A stretch of DNA of 64,000 nt. Source: Humibacillus sp. DSM 29435. GTDB lineage: Bacteria > Actinomycetota > Actinomycetes > Actinomycetales > Dermatophilaceae. This document shows, in pieces, positions 8,412 to 16,311 of the stretch (positions are counted from its first letter, which is position 1; every line of letters starts with the position of its first letter). The position numbers were made by a program, and so were the translations under genes. The stretch is taken from positions 124,001 through 188,000 of the forward strand of contig NZ_MAST01000009.1 in assembly GCF_001758225.1 (NCBI RefSeq), given 5' to 3'. The notes under the pieces are model-generated. The model saw nothing but the letters and a program-made list of their open reading frames with translations, made no database searches and had not been told where the DNA came from.

Positions 8412-9530
8412 ATGCTGAACCAGATGTTCGACCCCCTCGCCGCCCTCCGCTCCGATCACGGCCCCGATTTCGACGTCTTCGTCTGGGGAACCGTCTTTCT
8501 CGACATGATCTTCGCCGGCATGCCGAGCGCGCCGACACCGGGAACGGAGGTCTGGGCTGAAGGGCTCGCCTCCTGCCCGGGAGGTATCGCCAACTTCGCG
8601 ACCGCATCGCGGCGGCTGGGGTTGCGCACCTCCTTGGCCGCGGCGTTCAGCGACGACGACTACGGTGACTTCTGCTGGCGCACGCTGGAGCAGCAGGAGG
8701 GGGTCGACCTGAGTCGCAGCCGTCAGTTCGCCGAATGGCACAGCCCGGTGACGGTGTCGATGTCGGTCAACCACGACCGCAGCATGGTCTCGCACGGTCA
8801 CCCCTCACCGCTCGACGCCGAGACCCTCATCGGCACGCCGCCCGCCGCTCGAGCGGTGCTCGCCGACCTCGCCGAGCCCGAGGCCTTCTCGAACACCGGC
8901 TCGACCTGGGTCGACCGGGCACGGGCCGGTGGAGCGTTGGTGTTCGCCGACGTCGGGTGGGACCCCAAGGGGGCGTGGTCGGCCGACGTGCTCGCCCGGC
9001 TCGACCGGTGCGACGTGTTCATGCCCAATGCCGTGGAGGCGATGGCCTACACCGGCACCGACACCGCCCTCGAGTCCCTCTACGACCTCGCCGACCGGGT
9101 ACCCGTCGCGATCGTGACGAACGGCTCGCAGGGAGCCCTCGGCATCGACGGCAACACCGGTGAGGAGGCCCAGGTGCCCTCGTTGCGGGTGCGTGAGGTC
9201 GACCCGACGGGGGCCGGCGACGTGTTCGGGGCCGCGATGCTCGTCGGGACGTTGTCGCAGTGGCCCCTGGAGCAACGGATGACCTTCGCGAGCCTGTGCG
9301 CGGGCCTGGCCCTGCAGCAGTACGGCGGGTCTCTCGCGGCCCCGGGATGGGGAGACATCGCCGACTGGTGGAGCGATCTGAGCGCGAACCCCAGCTGCGA
9401 TGCCTACCATCGCTCGCTGCGGCGCCGGTTCGCCTTTCTCGACGACATCGTGCCCCACGTGCCGGTGCTGGCCACCCGCCGAGCTGCCGCCACCATCGCC
9501 CGCCGCTCCGACGTGCAGGACGTCGGCTGA
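8412..9530 (+). CDS. PfkB-family carbohydrate kinase
   Basis: 372 residues. The ribokinase-fold signature DPTGAGDVFGA (catalytic Asp in GAGD) lies near residue 260, and CPGGIANFATASRRLG is the N-terminal sugar-binding glycine segment. The family phosphorylates a sugar hydroxyl with ATP; the substrate cannot be read. The start is uncertain: ATG at 8412 or ATG at 8424, with no strong Shine-Dalgarno before either. The neighbouring divergent GH4 glycosidase suggests both act on the same plant-derived sugar or its product. The C-terminal 60 residues extend beyond the usual kinase length of about 310. Confidence 0.85.
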   Translation: MLNQMFDPLAALRSDHGPDFDVFVWGTVFLDMIFAGMPSAPTPGTEVWAEGLASCPGGIANFATASRRLGLRTSLAAAFSDDDYGDFCWRTLEQQEGVDLSRSRQFAEWHSPVTVSMSVNHDRSMVSHGHPSPLDAETLIGTPPAARAVLADLAEPEAFSNTGSTWVDRARAGGALVFADVGWDPKGAWSADVLARLDRCDVFMPNAVEAMAYTGTDTALESLYDLADRVPVAIVTNGSQGALGIDGNTGEEAQVPSLRVREVDPTGAGDVFGAAMLVGTLSQWPLEQRMTFASLCAGLALQQYGGSLAAPGWGDIADWWSDLSANPSCDAYHRSLRRRFAFLDDIVPHVPVLATRRAAATIARRSDVQDVG

Positions 9531-9555
9531 CCCAACGCCCTGACAGGATGGGAAC

Positions 9556-10266
9556 GTGAAAGTGCAGCCGCAGCAGAGGGTCATCGGGATGCTCGGCGGG
9601 ATGAGCTGGGAGTCGAGCGCGCAGTACTACCGGCTGGCCAACGAGCTGTTGCGCGACCGGCTCGGCGGGCTGCACTCGGCCCGAGTGCTACTCGCTTCGG
9701 TCGACTTCGCCGAGATCGAGCAGCTGCAGGTGGCCGAGGAGTGGGAGCAGGCCGGGGACCTGTTGGCGGAGGTCGCCCAGAGCCTGGAGGCCGGCGGCGC
9801 CGAGCTGCTCGTCGTCTGTACCAACACGATGCACCGGGTCGCCGAGCAGATCCAGGACGCCATCGGCATCCCGCTGCTGCATCTGGGCGACACCACCGCT
9901 CGGGCGGTCACTGCGGCGGGCCTCACGACGGTGGGTCTGCTCGGTACGGCCTTCACCATGGAGCAGGACTTCTACCGCGACCGCCTCGCCGGCCATGGCC
10001 TGACCGTGCTCGTCCCACCGGCCGACGACCGGGCCGAGGTGCACCGCATCATCTACGACGAGCTGTGCCTGGGGCAGCTGCGGGAGCCCTCCCGCCAGTT
10101 CTATCGCGAGGTCATCAGCCGCCTTGTCGAAGCGGGCGCCGAGGGCGTCATTCTCGGCTGCACCGAGATCGAGCTGCTGGTCGCGGCCGCTGACAGCCCG
10201 GTGCCGGTGTTCCCCACCACCCGCCTGCACATCGAGGCCGCTGTCGACCTCTCCCTGAGCCCCTGA
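9556..10266 (+). CDS. Aspartate/glutamate racemase family protein
   Basis: 236 residues with a GTG start, 25 bp after the kinase gene. The two catalytic cysteines of the PLP-independent racemase fold are present, C88 in VVCTNTMH and C202 in LGCTEI, and the N-terminal GMLGGMSWESSAQYY is typical of the RacX/YgeA branch. The enzyme should interconvert L- and D-amino acids. Its exact substrate and its link with the sugar genes upstream are unknown; it may simply share their transcript. Confidence 0.88.
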   Translation: MKVQPQQRVIGMLGGMSWESSAQYYRLANELLRDRLGGLHSARVLLASVDFAEIEQLQVAEEWEQAGDLLAEVAQSLEAGGAELLVVCTNTMHRVAEQIQDAIGIPLLHLGDTTARAVTAAGLTTVGLLGTAFTMEQDFYRDRLAGHGLTVLVPPADDRAEVHRIIYDELCLGQLREPSRQFYREVISRLVEAGAEGVILGCTEIELLVAAADSPVPVFPTTRLHIEAAVDLSLSP

Positions 10267-10539
10267 GCGACGACTGCTTCTTGGTATCCCACCCTGCAGC
10301 CGTGAGCGTTGACACCTGACCGCACCCGATGACGAGGGCTCGCAACTGGTAGTTCGTCCCCGCTGAGGGACATCCGCACTCGGCGGCCGTCTCACGTCTG
10401 GAGGTGTGTTTCAGAGTTTTTGACGACCAGGTGCGACGGTGGGCGGGCATGGTTCGACGCCGAGTTGGGGTTGACCAGCTAGCCCGTGCTGGTGGACTGT
10501 CAAGATCCGTTGCCCCGACTGTCACGGAAAGGTTCAGGC

Positions 10540-11223
10540 ATGAAAATCCTCGACATCACGCTCACGGTCCAGGACCTGCCTGCGTCCGTGGAGTTCTACC
10601 GCCGGATCTTGGGGATGGCGATATACGAGACCACCGATCGCGCGGTGGTCCAGGCCGGATCGTCACGGATGACGTTGATCCCGGGAGAACGATTCGATGG
10701 TGTGCACCATGTGGCCTTCGGGATCGTGCCCTCCGAGTTCGAACTGGCGCATGCGTGGCTCTCCGAGCGTGTCGTGCTGCTCGTCGACGATGGCTCGGAG
10801 GTCATCATCGGGTCGCCGGAGTGGGACTCGCGCTCCTTGTACTTCCTCGGACCCGAAAACATCGTCCTGGAGTTCATCGCCCGCGGCGCCGACGCTGACC
10901 AGACACCCGGCAACGGCGAGAGCCCGCGGATCCTATCGATCAGTGAAATCGGGATCGGAGTACCTGACGTGTCGGCAACCGTGCGCTGGCTCTCCCGCGA
11001 GCTGGCGCTACCGCCGTTCTTCTCACAAGGGGAGAGCTTCGCTCCGGTCGGAGACCACGATGGACTCCTGATCGTGGTTCAACAAGACCGCATCTGGTTT
11101 CCCACCCAGTCGCTGCGTGCCGCCCGCGGACCGCTCGAGGTGCGCCTGGAAGCACCGACAGCGAACGCGCCCGTGAACGTGACTCCAGCGATCTCGATAG
11201 CTACAGCTCGGAGTGTCCCGTAG
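10540..11223 (+). CDS. Two-domain VOC (glyoxalase/bleomycin-resistance) family protein
   Basis: 227 residues from the ATG at 10540, preceded by GGAAAGG. Two beta-alpha-beta VOC modules are visible: the first from MKILDITLTVQDLPASVEFY to about residue 115 (FLGPENIVLEFIAR), the second from ISEIGIGVPDVSATVRWLSR onward. VOC proteins bind a metal and act on or sequester small electrophiles or drugs; ligand residues cannot be assigned safely. The gene and its 270-bp upstream region look slightly less GC-rich than the neighbours, hinting at separate ancestry. Confidence 0.8.
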   Translation: MKILDITLTVQDLPASVEFYRRILGMAIYETTDRAVVQAGSSRMTLIPGERFDGVHHVAFGIVPSEFELAHAWLSERVVLLVDDGSEVIIGSPEWDSRSLYFLGPENIVLEFIARGADADQTPGNGESPRILSISEIGIGVPDVSATVRWLSRELALPPFFSQGESFAPVGDHDGLLIVVQQDRIWFPTQSLRAARGPLEVRLEAPTANAPVNVTPAISIATARSVP

Positions 11224-11381
11224 ACCGGGTGAACCTGCCAACATCCCCCAACGTGCGCAACTGCCGTCGATCGCCACTGGGCGAGGTGTGTGGGGGGTCT
11301 CTGCCCCGGCAGGGATTGCCCTGCCGGCGCGGCGGCGAAACTCAGAGGTGTGTTCCCCGGCGCCGACGTAGTGTTCTCGAC

Positions 11382-11918
11382 GTGCCTCAGACGCCCGTCG
11401 TTTCGCTGCGACCACGCACCGACGCCGACCTTGACCTGCTGTTCGACATCGCCGCCGACCTCGACACCTGGGAAGAGCGGGAACCGCAGGCGCCGCGACC
11501 GTTGACGAGGGACCGCTTCGACGCCCGGCTCGCACGCGGCGCCGTTGATGACGGCCCCGACGCCGCTGTCTCCTTCGTGATCGACGTCGATGGCACCGCT
11601 GTGGGCAGCGCGACGCTGTTCGACTTCGACCTGCTCGCTCGTCACGCCGAGGCGGGGATCAACCTGAAGCGAGACTCCCGAGGTCAGGGCATCGGCACCG
11701 CCGCAGTCATCCAGCTCGTCGAGTTCGGGTTTGTGCGTCACAACCTGCGCCGGATCCACCTGCAGGCAATCGCATCGAACGTCGCCGCGATCCGCGCGTA
11801 CGAGAAGGCGGGCTTCGTGATCGAGGGGCGGCAGCGCCAGCACGCCTGGGTCCGAGGCGCTTACGAGGACATCGTGCGCATGGGCATCCTGCGGTCGGAA
11901 CAGCCCTCAGCCCGTTAG
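11382..11918 (+). CDS. GNAT-family N-acetyltransferase (RimJ/RimL-like)
   Basis: 178 residues from the GTG at 11382. VVSLRPRTDADLDLLFDIAA is a typical RimJ/L start, RDSRGQGIGTAAVIQLVEFG contains the acetyl-CoA pyrophosphate loop (RGQGIG), and NVAAIRAYEKAGFVIEGRQR is the conserved C-terminal motif. The 51 residues upstream in the same frame are Arg/Cys-rich and non-homologous, so the shorter start is chosen. The target amine (ribosomal protein, drug or metabolite) is unknown. It is convergent with the sigma/anti-sigma pair that follows. Confidence 0.85.
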   Translation: MPQTPVVSLRPRTDADLDLLFDIAADLDTWEEREPQAPRPLTRDRFDARLARGAVDDGPDAAVSFVIDVDGTAVGSATLFDFDLLARHAEAGINLKRDSRGQGIGTAAVIQLVEFGFVRHNLRRIHLQAIASNVAAIRAYEKAGFVIEGRQRQHAWVRGAYEDIVRMGILRSEQPSAR

Positions 11919-11971
11919 TCGACGTGTGGTCGACGTCGCGCCAGCGGGCAGTGCGGGCCTCGGGAGCTGCG

Positions 11972-13039
11972 TCAGCCGGCCAAGGTGTAGATCGCGAGCA
12001 GCTGGACGCCCCGCTTGGGGGTGGCTCCCTCATGGCGCAGGGTGATGGTGCCGGCCGGTCGCGCCGGCTGGTTGGCGGTGGTCTGGCCCCCGTCTCCTGC
12101 GTTGACGCTCCCGTCTGTGAGCCCGTCGACGTGGGTGCTGCCGGCCGTGCCGACGGGAGTCTCGGTCGTGCCGAAGAACACGATGAAGGGCTTTCCCGCG
12201 GGGGTGTCACGACGAAGGGGGCCGGCGGAGACGCGGCCGACGGCGAGGCTGTCGAGGCGGTAGCGGTAGCCCTGATACTCACGCACCTGGGGGACCTGCA
12301 GCGCGACCTTGCCCGTCGACGGGTCGGTGACATCGCGCTGGGGGCCCTTGGCGTAGATCGCTGCGGCCACCTGGGCGTCAGGGTTGACCAACGGCTGTCC
12401 CTTGCTGTCGACAACCTCGAGCATGATCGTGGCCACCCTGCCCACCACCAGCTGATCCCAACCCGTGCCCGTCACGTCGGGGTCGAGACTGGGCCCGAGG
12501 TCGCCGGCGGGGGCAGACGATGCGTTGCAGCTCACCCCGAACGTGCGTCTGCCGTCAACGACCACCCACACCATGGGTCGGGAGTCAGAGGTGGCATCGG
12601 TGCCGGGCACCCAGCAGTCGGCGGCGAGCGATACGCGGGTCGTCGTCGGGGTCCAGTTCAACGTCACCTTGCTCTGCCCGACCGCGCCGATAGTGGCAAC
12701 CGCCAGACGGTCGTCGCCGACCTGGGCCCGGTAGCGCAGTCCGTCGCGCACCACGTCGCCGGGCGAGGGCGGGACCGGGCGGTATGGCATCCCGTCGGCG
12801 GCGACCATGACGCTCGAGGTAGCGCGCCCGGCCGGCAGCACCGGGGCCGTGGACCGGCCCGCGTTGACGACGGTCACCCCGGTGAGCACGGCCACGGCAC
12901 AGGCGACTCCAGCCGCAGCGGCCGCACGCCGGCGCTTCGTGGCCCGGATCTTCCCGGCCACCGCCGACGACATCGACGGTGGGGCGTCGATGCTCGCGAC
13001 CCGGGCGCTCAGCTCGTCACGTAGCTCGGTGGTGTTCAT
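11972..13039 (-). CDS. Membrane protein coupled to SigE-family sigma factor (putative anti-sigma/sensor)
   Basis: 355 residues. An N-terminal cytoplasmic stretch of about 38 residues ends in a basic cluster (KIRATKRRRAAAA). One membrane helix follows (about 40-61), then a large outside domain with no family I recognise. ATG at 13039 has a GGGGAGG ribosome-binding site and overlaps the stop of the sigma factor gene (ATGA at 13036-13039). The topology and coupling match the membrane partners of SigE-family sigma factors, but no zinc-type anti-sigma motif (HxxxCxxC) is present, so the anti-sigma function is inference. Confidence 0.7.
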   Translation of the reverse strand: MNTTELRDELSARVASIDAPPSMSSAVAGKIRATKRRRAAAAAGVACAVAVLTGVTVVNAGRSTAPVLPAGRATSSVMVAADGMPYRPVPPSPGDVVRDGLRYRAQVGDDRLAVATIGAVGQSKVTLNWTPTTTRVSLAADCWVPGTDATSDSRPMVWVVVDGRRTFGVSCNASSAPAGDLGPSLDPDVTGTGWDQLVVGRVATIMLEVVDSKGQPLVNPDAQVAAAIYAKGPQRDVTDPSTGKVALQVPQVREYQGYRYRLDSLAVGRVSAGPLRRDTPAGKPFIVFFGTTETPVGTAGSTHVDGLTDGSVNAGDGGQTTANQPARPAGTITLRHEGATPKRGVQLLAIYTLAG

Positions 13040-13575
13040 CGTGCCTCCCCGGCTCGGGTGGTGCGTTCGTCGTGATGCAGGGCCGGGTCGAGGCGCAGCT
13101 TGGCCAGCGCCCGGCTCGCCTGGCTTTTGACGGTGCCGACCGAGCACTGCATGACCTCGGCCGTCTCGATCTCGGACAGGTCTTCGTAGAAGCGCAGCAC
13201 CACGACGGCGCGTTGTCTCTTGGGCAGGTGGGCGAGCGCCTGCCACAGGTCGGTGCGGTCGTCGATCTGCCCCGCAGCCGCGTGCCGCGCCGCCGCTGCG
13301 GACGGCCGGCCCGGTGGCGACTCGGGCAGCTGGTCGGTCGCCTGCTCGCCGTTCCACTTGCGTCGCCACCAGCTTGAGTAGGTGTTGACCAGGATGCGAC
13401 GAACGTAGGTCTCGGGGTTGCCCTCGATGCGGCCCCAGGCGAACCACGCCTTGGCCAGCGCGGTCTGCACGAGATCTTCGGCCAGGCCCCGGTCGTGGGT
13501 GAGCAGGAACGCGATGCGCAGCAGGGCCGTCGACCGCGAGGCGACGAAGGTGTCGAAGTCGTCTCGTTCGGCCAC
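13036..13575 (-). CDS. SigE-family ECF RNA polymerase sigma factor
   Basis: 179 residues from the GTG at 13575, which follows AGAGGGCGGGCC. Region 2 is visible as FVASRSTALLRIAFLLTHD followed by GLAEDLVQTALAKAWFAW. Region 4 is LPKRQRAVVVLRFYEDLSE followed by SVGTVKSQASRALAKLR. These match the actinobacterial SigE/ECF subfamily. The frame extends back to 13653, but those 26 residues are non-conserved. The stop overlaps the start of the membrane partner by 4 bp, the usual layout of an ECF sigma with its sensor. Confidence 0.88.
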   Translation of the reverse strand: MAERDDFDTFVASRSTALLRIAFLLTHDRGLAEDLVQTALAKAWFAWGRIEGNPETYVRRILVNTYSSWWRRKWNGEQATDQLPESPPGRPSAAAARHAAAGQIDDRTDLWQALAHLPKRQRAVVVLRFYEDLSEIETAEVMQCSVGTVKSQASRALAKLRLDPALHHDERTTRAGEAR

Positions 13576-13755
13576 GGCCCGCCCTCTCTCGGCTTGCGTC
13601 GGCGCCCGCTCGGCGCTGCCCGGCCGCTGGCTCGGGCCCACAGTGAGTGTCACAACTGCTCAGACCGGCTGGGCCCCCCGCAAGGTTGCCTGATCGTGCC
13701 CGCCACCACCGGATTGTCCCGAGAATGACGGCAGCCACGTCAAGTGGAAACACAT

Positions 13756-13771
13756 TTTCGCTTTACGGAAG
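13756..13771 (+). promoter_or_regulatory. IclR-type operator, copy 1 (upstream of the IclR gene)
   Basis: TTTCGCTTTACGGAAG, 80 bp before the IclR-type regulator start, in an AT-rich island inside otherwise very GC-rich sequence. Two more copies of the same 16-bp element lie upstream of glcD (consensus TTTCGCNNTACGGAAG). It is an imperfect palindrome of TTTCG and CGGAA arms, the size of IclR-family sites. Autoregulation is inferred. Confidence 0.65.
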
Positions 13772-13850
13772 TTACGCTGGAAGGCGGAGCACCCTCGGGT
13801 TGACCATCGACCAGATCCGAGCAGCCACCAGGAGAGAGCCGAGGCCGACC

Positions 13851-14666
13851 ATGGCAGCACCTGCTGAGACCACGCACCGGAGTGGCGTGCAGTCGATCGA
13901 CCGCGCGGTGCGGCTGCTCGAGCTGATGGCTGAAGCCGGTGGCTCGCTGAGACTGAACGACCTGGCCGAGGCCACGGGTCTGCCCCAGCCGACCATCCAC
14001 CGGCTGTTGCGCGCGCTCGTCGCGAACGGCCACGTGTGCCAGGACGCCTCCCGTCAGTACGCCCTCGGTCCCCGGCTCATCCGACTCGGTCAGCTGGCGG
14101 GCGACGGGTTGGCCGTGCGGGCCATGCCGTTCCTCGCCGAGCTCGTCGAGCTGACGGGCGAGTCGGGCGGAGTCGCCGTGCTGGAGCGTGACCAGGTCAC
14201 CTACGTGGCGCAGGAACCATCAGACCGGCCGCTGGCCGTGGTCATCGAGGCCGGGGAGCAGTCGCCCGCGCACTGCACCGGCGTGGGCCGGGCCCTGCTC
14301 AGCCTGGGCACCGATGAGAAGGTGCGCGAGCTGTTGGCGCGCACCGGCCTGCCGCCCTGGACGCCCGACACCACTACCGACACGCGGCAGCTGATGGTCG
14401 CCCTGCGGGCCGTCCGTCACGACGGATGGGCGCAAGACCGGGGCGAGTACCAGATCGGCGTTCGGTGTGTTGCCGCGCCCGTTCCGGGCCTGACGGCGCG
14501 GGTGGCCCTGGCCGTGTCCGGCCCCCTCAGCCGACTAGACGACGACGAGGCGAACCGCGTCGGCCCGATCGTCAGGCGGATCGCCCAAGAGTTCTCTCGC
14601 ATGCTTCTCGGGGGGGCGACACTGTCCGCCATTGCCCCACTGCGGGTACGCCCCAATACAGACTGA
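13851..14666 (+). CDS. IclR-family transcriptional regulator
   Basis: 271 residues from the ATG at 13851. The N-terminal winged helix covers about residues 8-70 (SGVQSIDRAVRLLELMAEAG, then LPQPTIHRLLRALVANGHV). The effector domain follows, with ERDQVTYVAQEPS and HCTGVGRALLS, typical of the family. It directly precedes the glycolate/lactate oxidation operon in the same direction, and three copies of one operator flank it, so it is the likely local regulator responding to glycolate, lactate or a product. The ORF open from 13647 is longer but its N-terminus is non-coding in character. Confidence 0.92.
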   Translation: MAAPAETTHRSGVQSIDRAVRLLELMAEAGGSLRLNDLAEATGLPQPTIHRLLRALVANGHVCQDASRQYALGPRLIRLGQLAGDGLAVRAMPFLAELVELTGESGGVAVLERDQVTYVAQEPSDRPLAVVIEAGEQSPAHCTGVGRALLSLGTDEKVRELLARTGLPPWTPDTTTDTRQLMVALRAVRHDGWAQDRGEYQIGVRCVAAPVPGLTARVALAVSGPLSRLDDDEANRVGPIVRRIAQEFSRMLLGGATLSAIAPLRVRPNTD

Positions 14667-14686
14667 GAATCGCTCTTGACGGGTAC

Positions 14687-14702
14687 CTTCCGTATTGCGA
14701 AA
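14687..14702 (-). promoter_or_regulatory. IclR-type operator, copy 2 (upstream of the glcD promoter)
   Basis: The minus strand reads TTTCGCAATACGGAAG, matching copies 1 and 3 at nearly every position outside the variable two central bases. It lies 13 bp upstream of the TTGACA at 14716, an upstream position suited to DNA looping with copy 3 or to activation. Confidence 0.65.
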
Positions 14703-14715
14703 TATGCCGGAGCTG

Positions 14716-14744
14716 TTGACAGCGACATTTATCGGGTCGATTAT
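14716..14744 (+). promoter_or_regulatory. Predicted promoter of the glcDEF-lctP operon
   Basis: TTGACA at 14716-14721, a 17-bp spacer and GATTAT at 14739-14744. The perfect -35 hexamer in an AT-rich island, flanked by two operator copies, makes this the probable promoter. The transcription start would fall near 14751, leaving a leader of about 35 nt. Confidence 0.55.
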
Positions 14745-14759
14745 TCCATTGACCGATAA
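14729..14759. promoter_or_regulatory. Inverted repeat over the -10 and start site of the glc promoter
   Basis: TTATCGGGTC at 14729-14738 is mirrored by GACCGATAA at 14751-14759 with one extra G and a 12-bp centre. It covers the predicted -10 and transcription start and differs in sequence from the IclR boxes, so it could be a site for a second regulator. Confidence 0.45.
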
Positions 14760-14764
14760 GTGAT

Positions 14765-14780
14765 TCTCGCATTACGGAAA
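14765..14780 (+). promoter_or_regulatory. IclR-type operator, copy 3 (between promoter and glcD start)
   Basis: TCTCGCATTACGGAAA, five bases before the ATG of glcD. It also contains the GGAAA part of the ribosome-binding site. A protein bound here would block early transcription and possibly translation initiation. Confidence 0.62.
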
Positions 14781-14785
14781 GAGCA

Positions 14786-16306
14786 ATGATGCTCCCCACT
14801 ATGTCCGCTCCTGATGTCGCACCCGTCCGGTCAACGCAACGCTCGAGCAGCGACCCGCTCAGCGGCCTGGCCGCCCGCCTGCGAGGCCGGCTGAATCCCG
14901 AGCAGGTCATCACCGACGTGACTCAGCTGCGCACCTACGAATGCGACGGAATCACCGGCTACCGGGTCGTGCCCGGCATCGTCGCCCTCCCCGAGAGCAC
15001 CGACGAGGTGGCCTTCGTCGTCACCGAGTGTGCCCGGGTGAAAGTGCCCTTCGTCGCCCGGGGCGCCGGCACGGGCCTCTCGGGGGGAGCGCTTCCCGTC
15101 GCCGACGGAGTCGTCGTCAGCCTCGCGCGGATGCGCCGGGTCGTCGACATCGACGTGCCGAACCAGCGGATGACGGTCGAGCCCGGAGTGACCAACGCCG
15201 ACATCTCCAAGGCCGTCGCAGGTCATGACCTCTACTTCGCGCCGGATCCCTCGAGCCAGACCGTGTGCACCATCGGCGGCAACATCGCCGAGAACTCGGG
15301 CGGCGCCCACTGCCTGAAGTACGGCTTCACGACCAACCACGTCTACGCCATGACCCTCGTGCTGCCCGACGGTTCGGTGGTGGAGGTCGGCGGCGCCGGC
15401 CTCGAAGGCGTCGGTCCCGACCTCCGGGGGGCGGTCATCGGCTCCGAGGGCACGCTGGCCATCGCCACGTCGGTCACGGTGCGCCTGCTGCGCCGCCCCG
15501 AGGCGGTGCGCACCCTGGTGGCCGACTTCGCGGCTCCCGAACACGCGGGCGCAGCGGTGAGCGGCATCATCGCGGCCGGCATCATCCCCGCCGCGGTCGA
15601 GATGCTCGATGCCCTGGCCATCGAGGCCTGCGAGGCGGCCGTGCACGCCGGCTACTCCCTCGACACCAGCGCCGCCCTCGTCGTCGAGCTAGACGGCCCC
15701 GCCAGCGAGTGCGACGAGGACTTCGAGAGGGTGGAACAGATCTGTCGCGACGCGGGCACCACCCACCTGCGCTTCGCCACCGAGCCCTCCGAACGCGCGC
15801 TGATCTGGAAGGGCCGCAAGGCCGCCTTCGCAGCCATGGGCCGGATCAGCCCCGACTACTTCGTGCAGGACGGCGTCATTCCCCGCACCCGCCTCGGCGA
15901 GGTGCTGGCCCGCATGCAGTCGATGGCTGAGGATGCCGGGCTGCGAGTCGCCAACGTCTTCCACGCCGGCGACGGCAACCTGCACCCCCTCGTTCTCTAC
16001 AACGCCGCCGTTCCAGGCGAGTCCGAGCGTGGCGAGCACCTGTCGACCGCCATCGCCGAGCTCTGCGTGCAGATGGGCGGCTCCATCACCGGCGAGCACG
16101 GCGTCGGCACCGACAAGGCCTGCTCGATGCCCAAGATGTTCTCGGAGGACGACCTCGAGGTGATGAAGCGCCTGCGCACGGCGTTCGACCCACACGGAAT
16201 CTGCAACCCGGGCAAGATCTTTCCCACCCCGCGCCTGTGCGGCGAGCGCCCTGGGCCCTACCGTGTCCACCCGCTCGAAGCGGCCGGCGTGATCGAGCGG
16301 ATGTGA
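14786..16306 (+). CDS. glcD: Glycolate oxidase subunit GlcD / FAD-linked D-lactate dehydrogenase
   Basis: 506 residues. The FAD-binding (PCMH) domain covers about residues 55-235, with PFVARGAGTGLSGGALP and SQTVCTIGGNIAENSGG. The FAD-oxidase C-terminal domain follows with FHAGDGNLHPL and GSITGEHGVGTDK, the family's conserved substrate-site segments. It oxidises glycolate or D-lactate to glyoxylate or pyruvate. It is the first gene after the IclR-boxed promoter, and GlcE and GlcF follow at once, completing the three-subunit complex. The start is ATG at 14786 (a second ATG follows directly). Confidence 0.92.
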   Translation: MMLPTMSAPDVAPVRSTQRSSSDPLSGLAARLRGRLNPEQVITDVTQLRTYECDGITGYRVVPGIVALPESTDEVAFVVTECARVKVPFVARGAGTGLSGGALPVADGVVVSLARMRRVVDIDVPNQRMTVEPGVTNADISKAVAGHDLYFAPDPSSQTVCTIGGNIAENSGGAHCLKYGFTTNHVYAMTLVLPDGSVVEVGGAGLEGVGPDLRGAVIGSEGTLAIATSVTVRLLRRPEAVRTLVADFAAPEHAGAAVSGIIAAGIIPAAVEMLDALAIEACEAAVHAGYSLDTSAALVVELDGPASECDEDFERVEQICRDAGTTHLRFATEPSERALIWKGRKAAFAAMGRISPDYFVQDGVIPRTRLGEVLARMQSMAEDAGLRVANVFHAGDGNLHPLVLYNAAVPGESERGEHLSTAIAELCVQMGGSITGEHGVGTDKACSMPKMFSEDDLEVMKRLRTAFDPHGICNPGKIFPTPRLCGERPGPYRVHPLEAAGVIERM

Positions 16307-16311
16307 CGGCC

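Noticed and set aside
10267-10539. Possible tRNA or small RNA in the gap before the VOC gene
   Set aside because: A few GGTTCGA-like strings occur, but no cloverleaf can be folded by eye.
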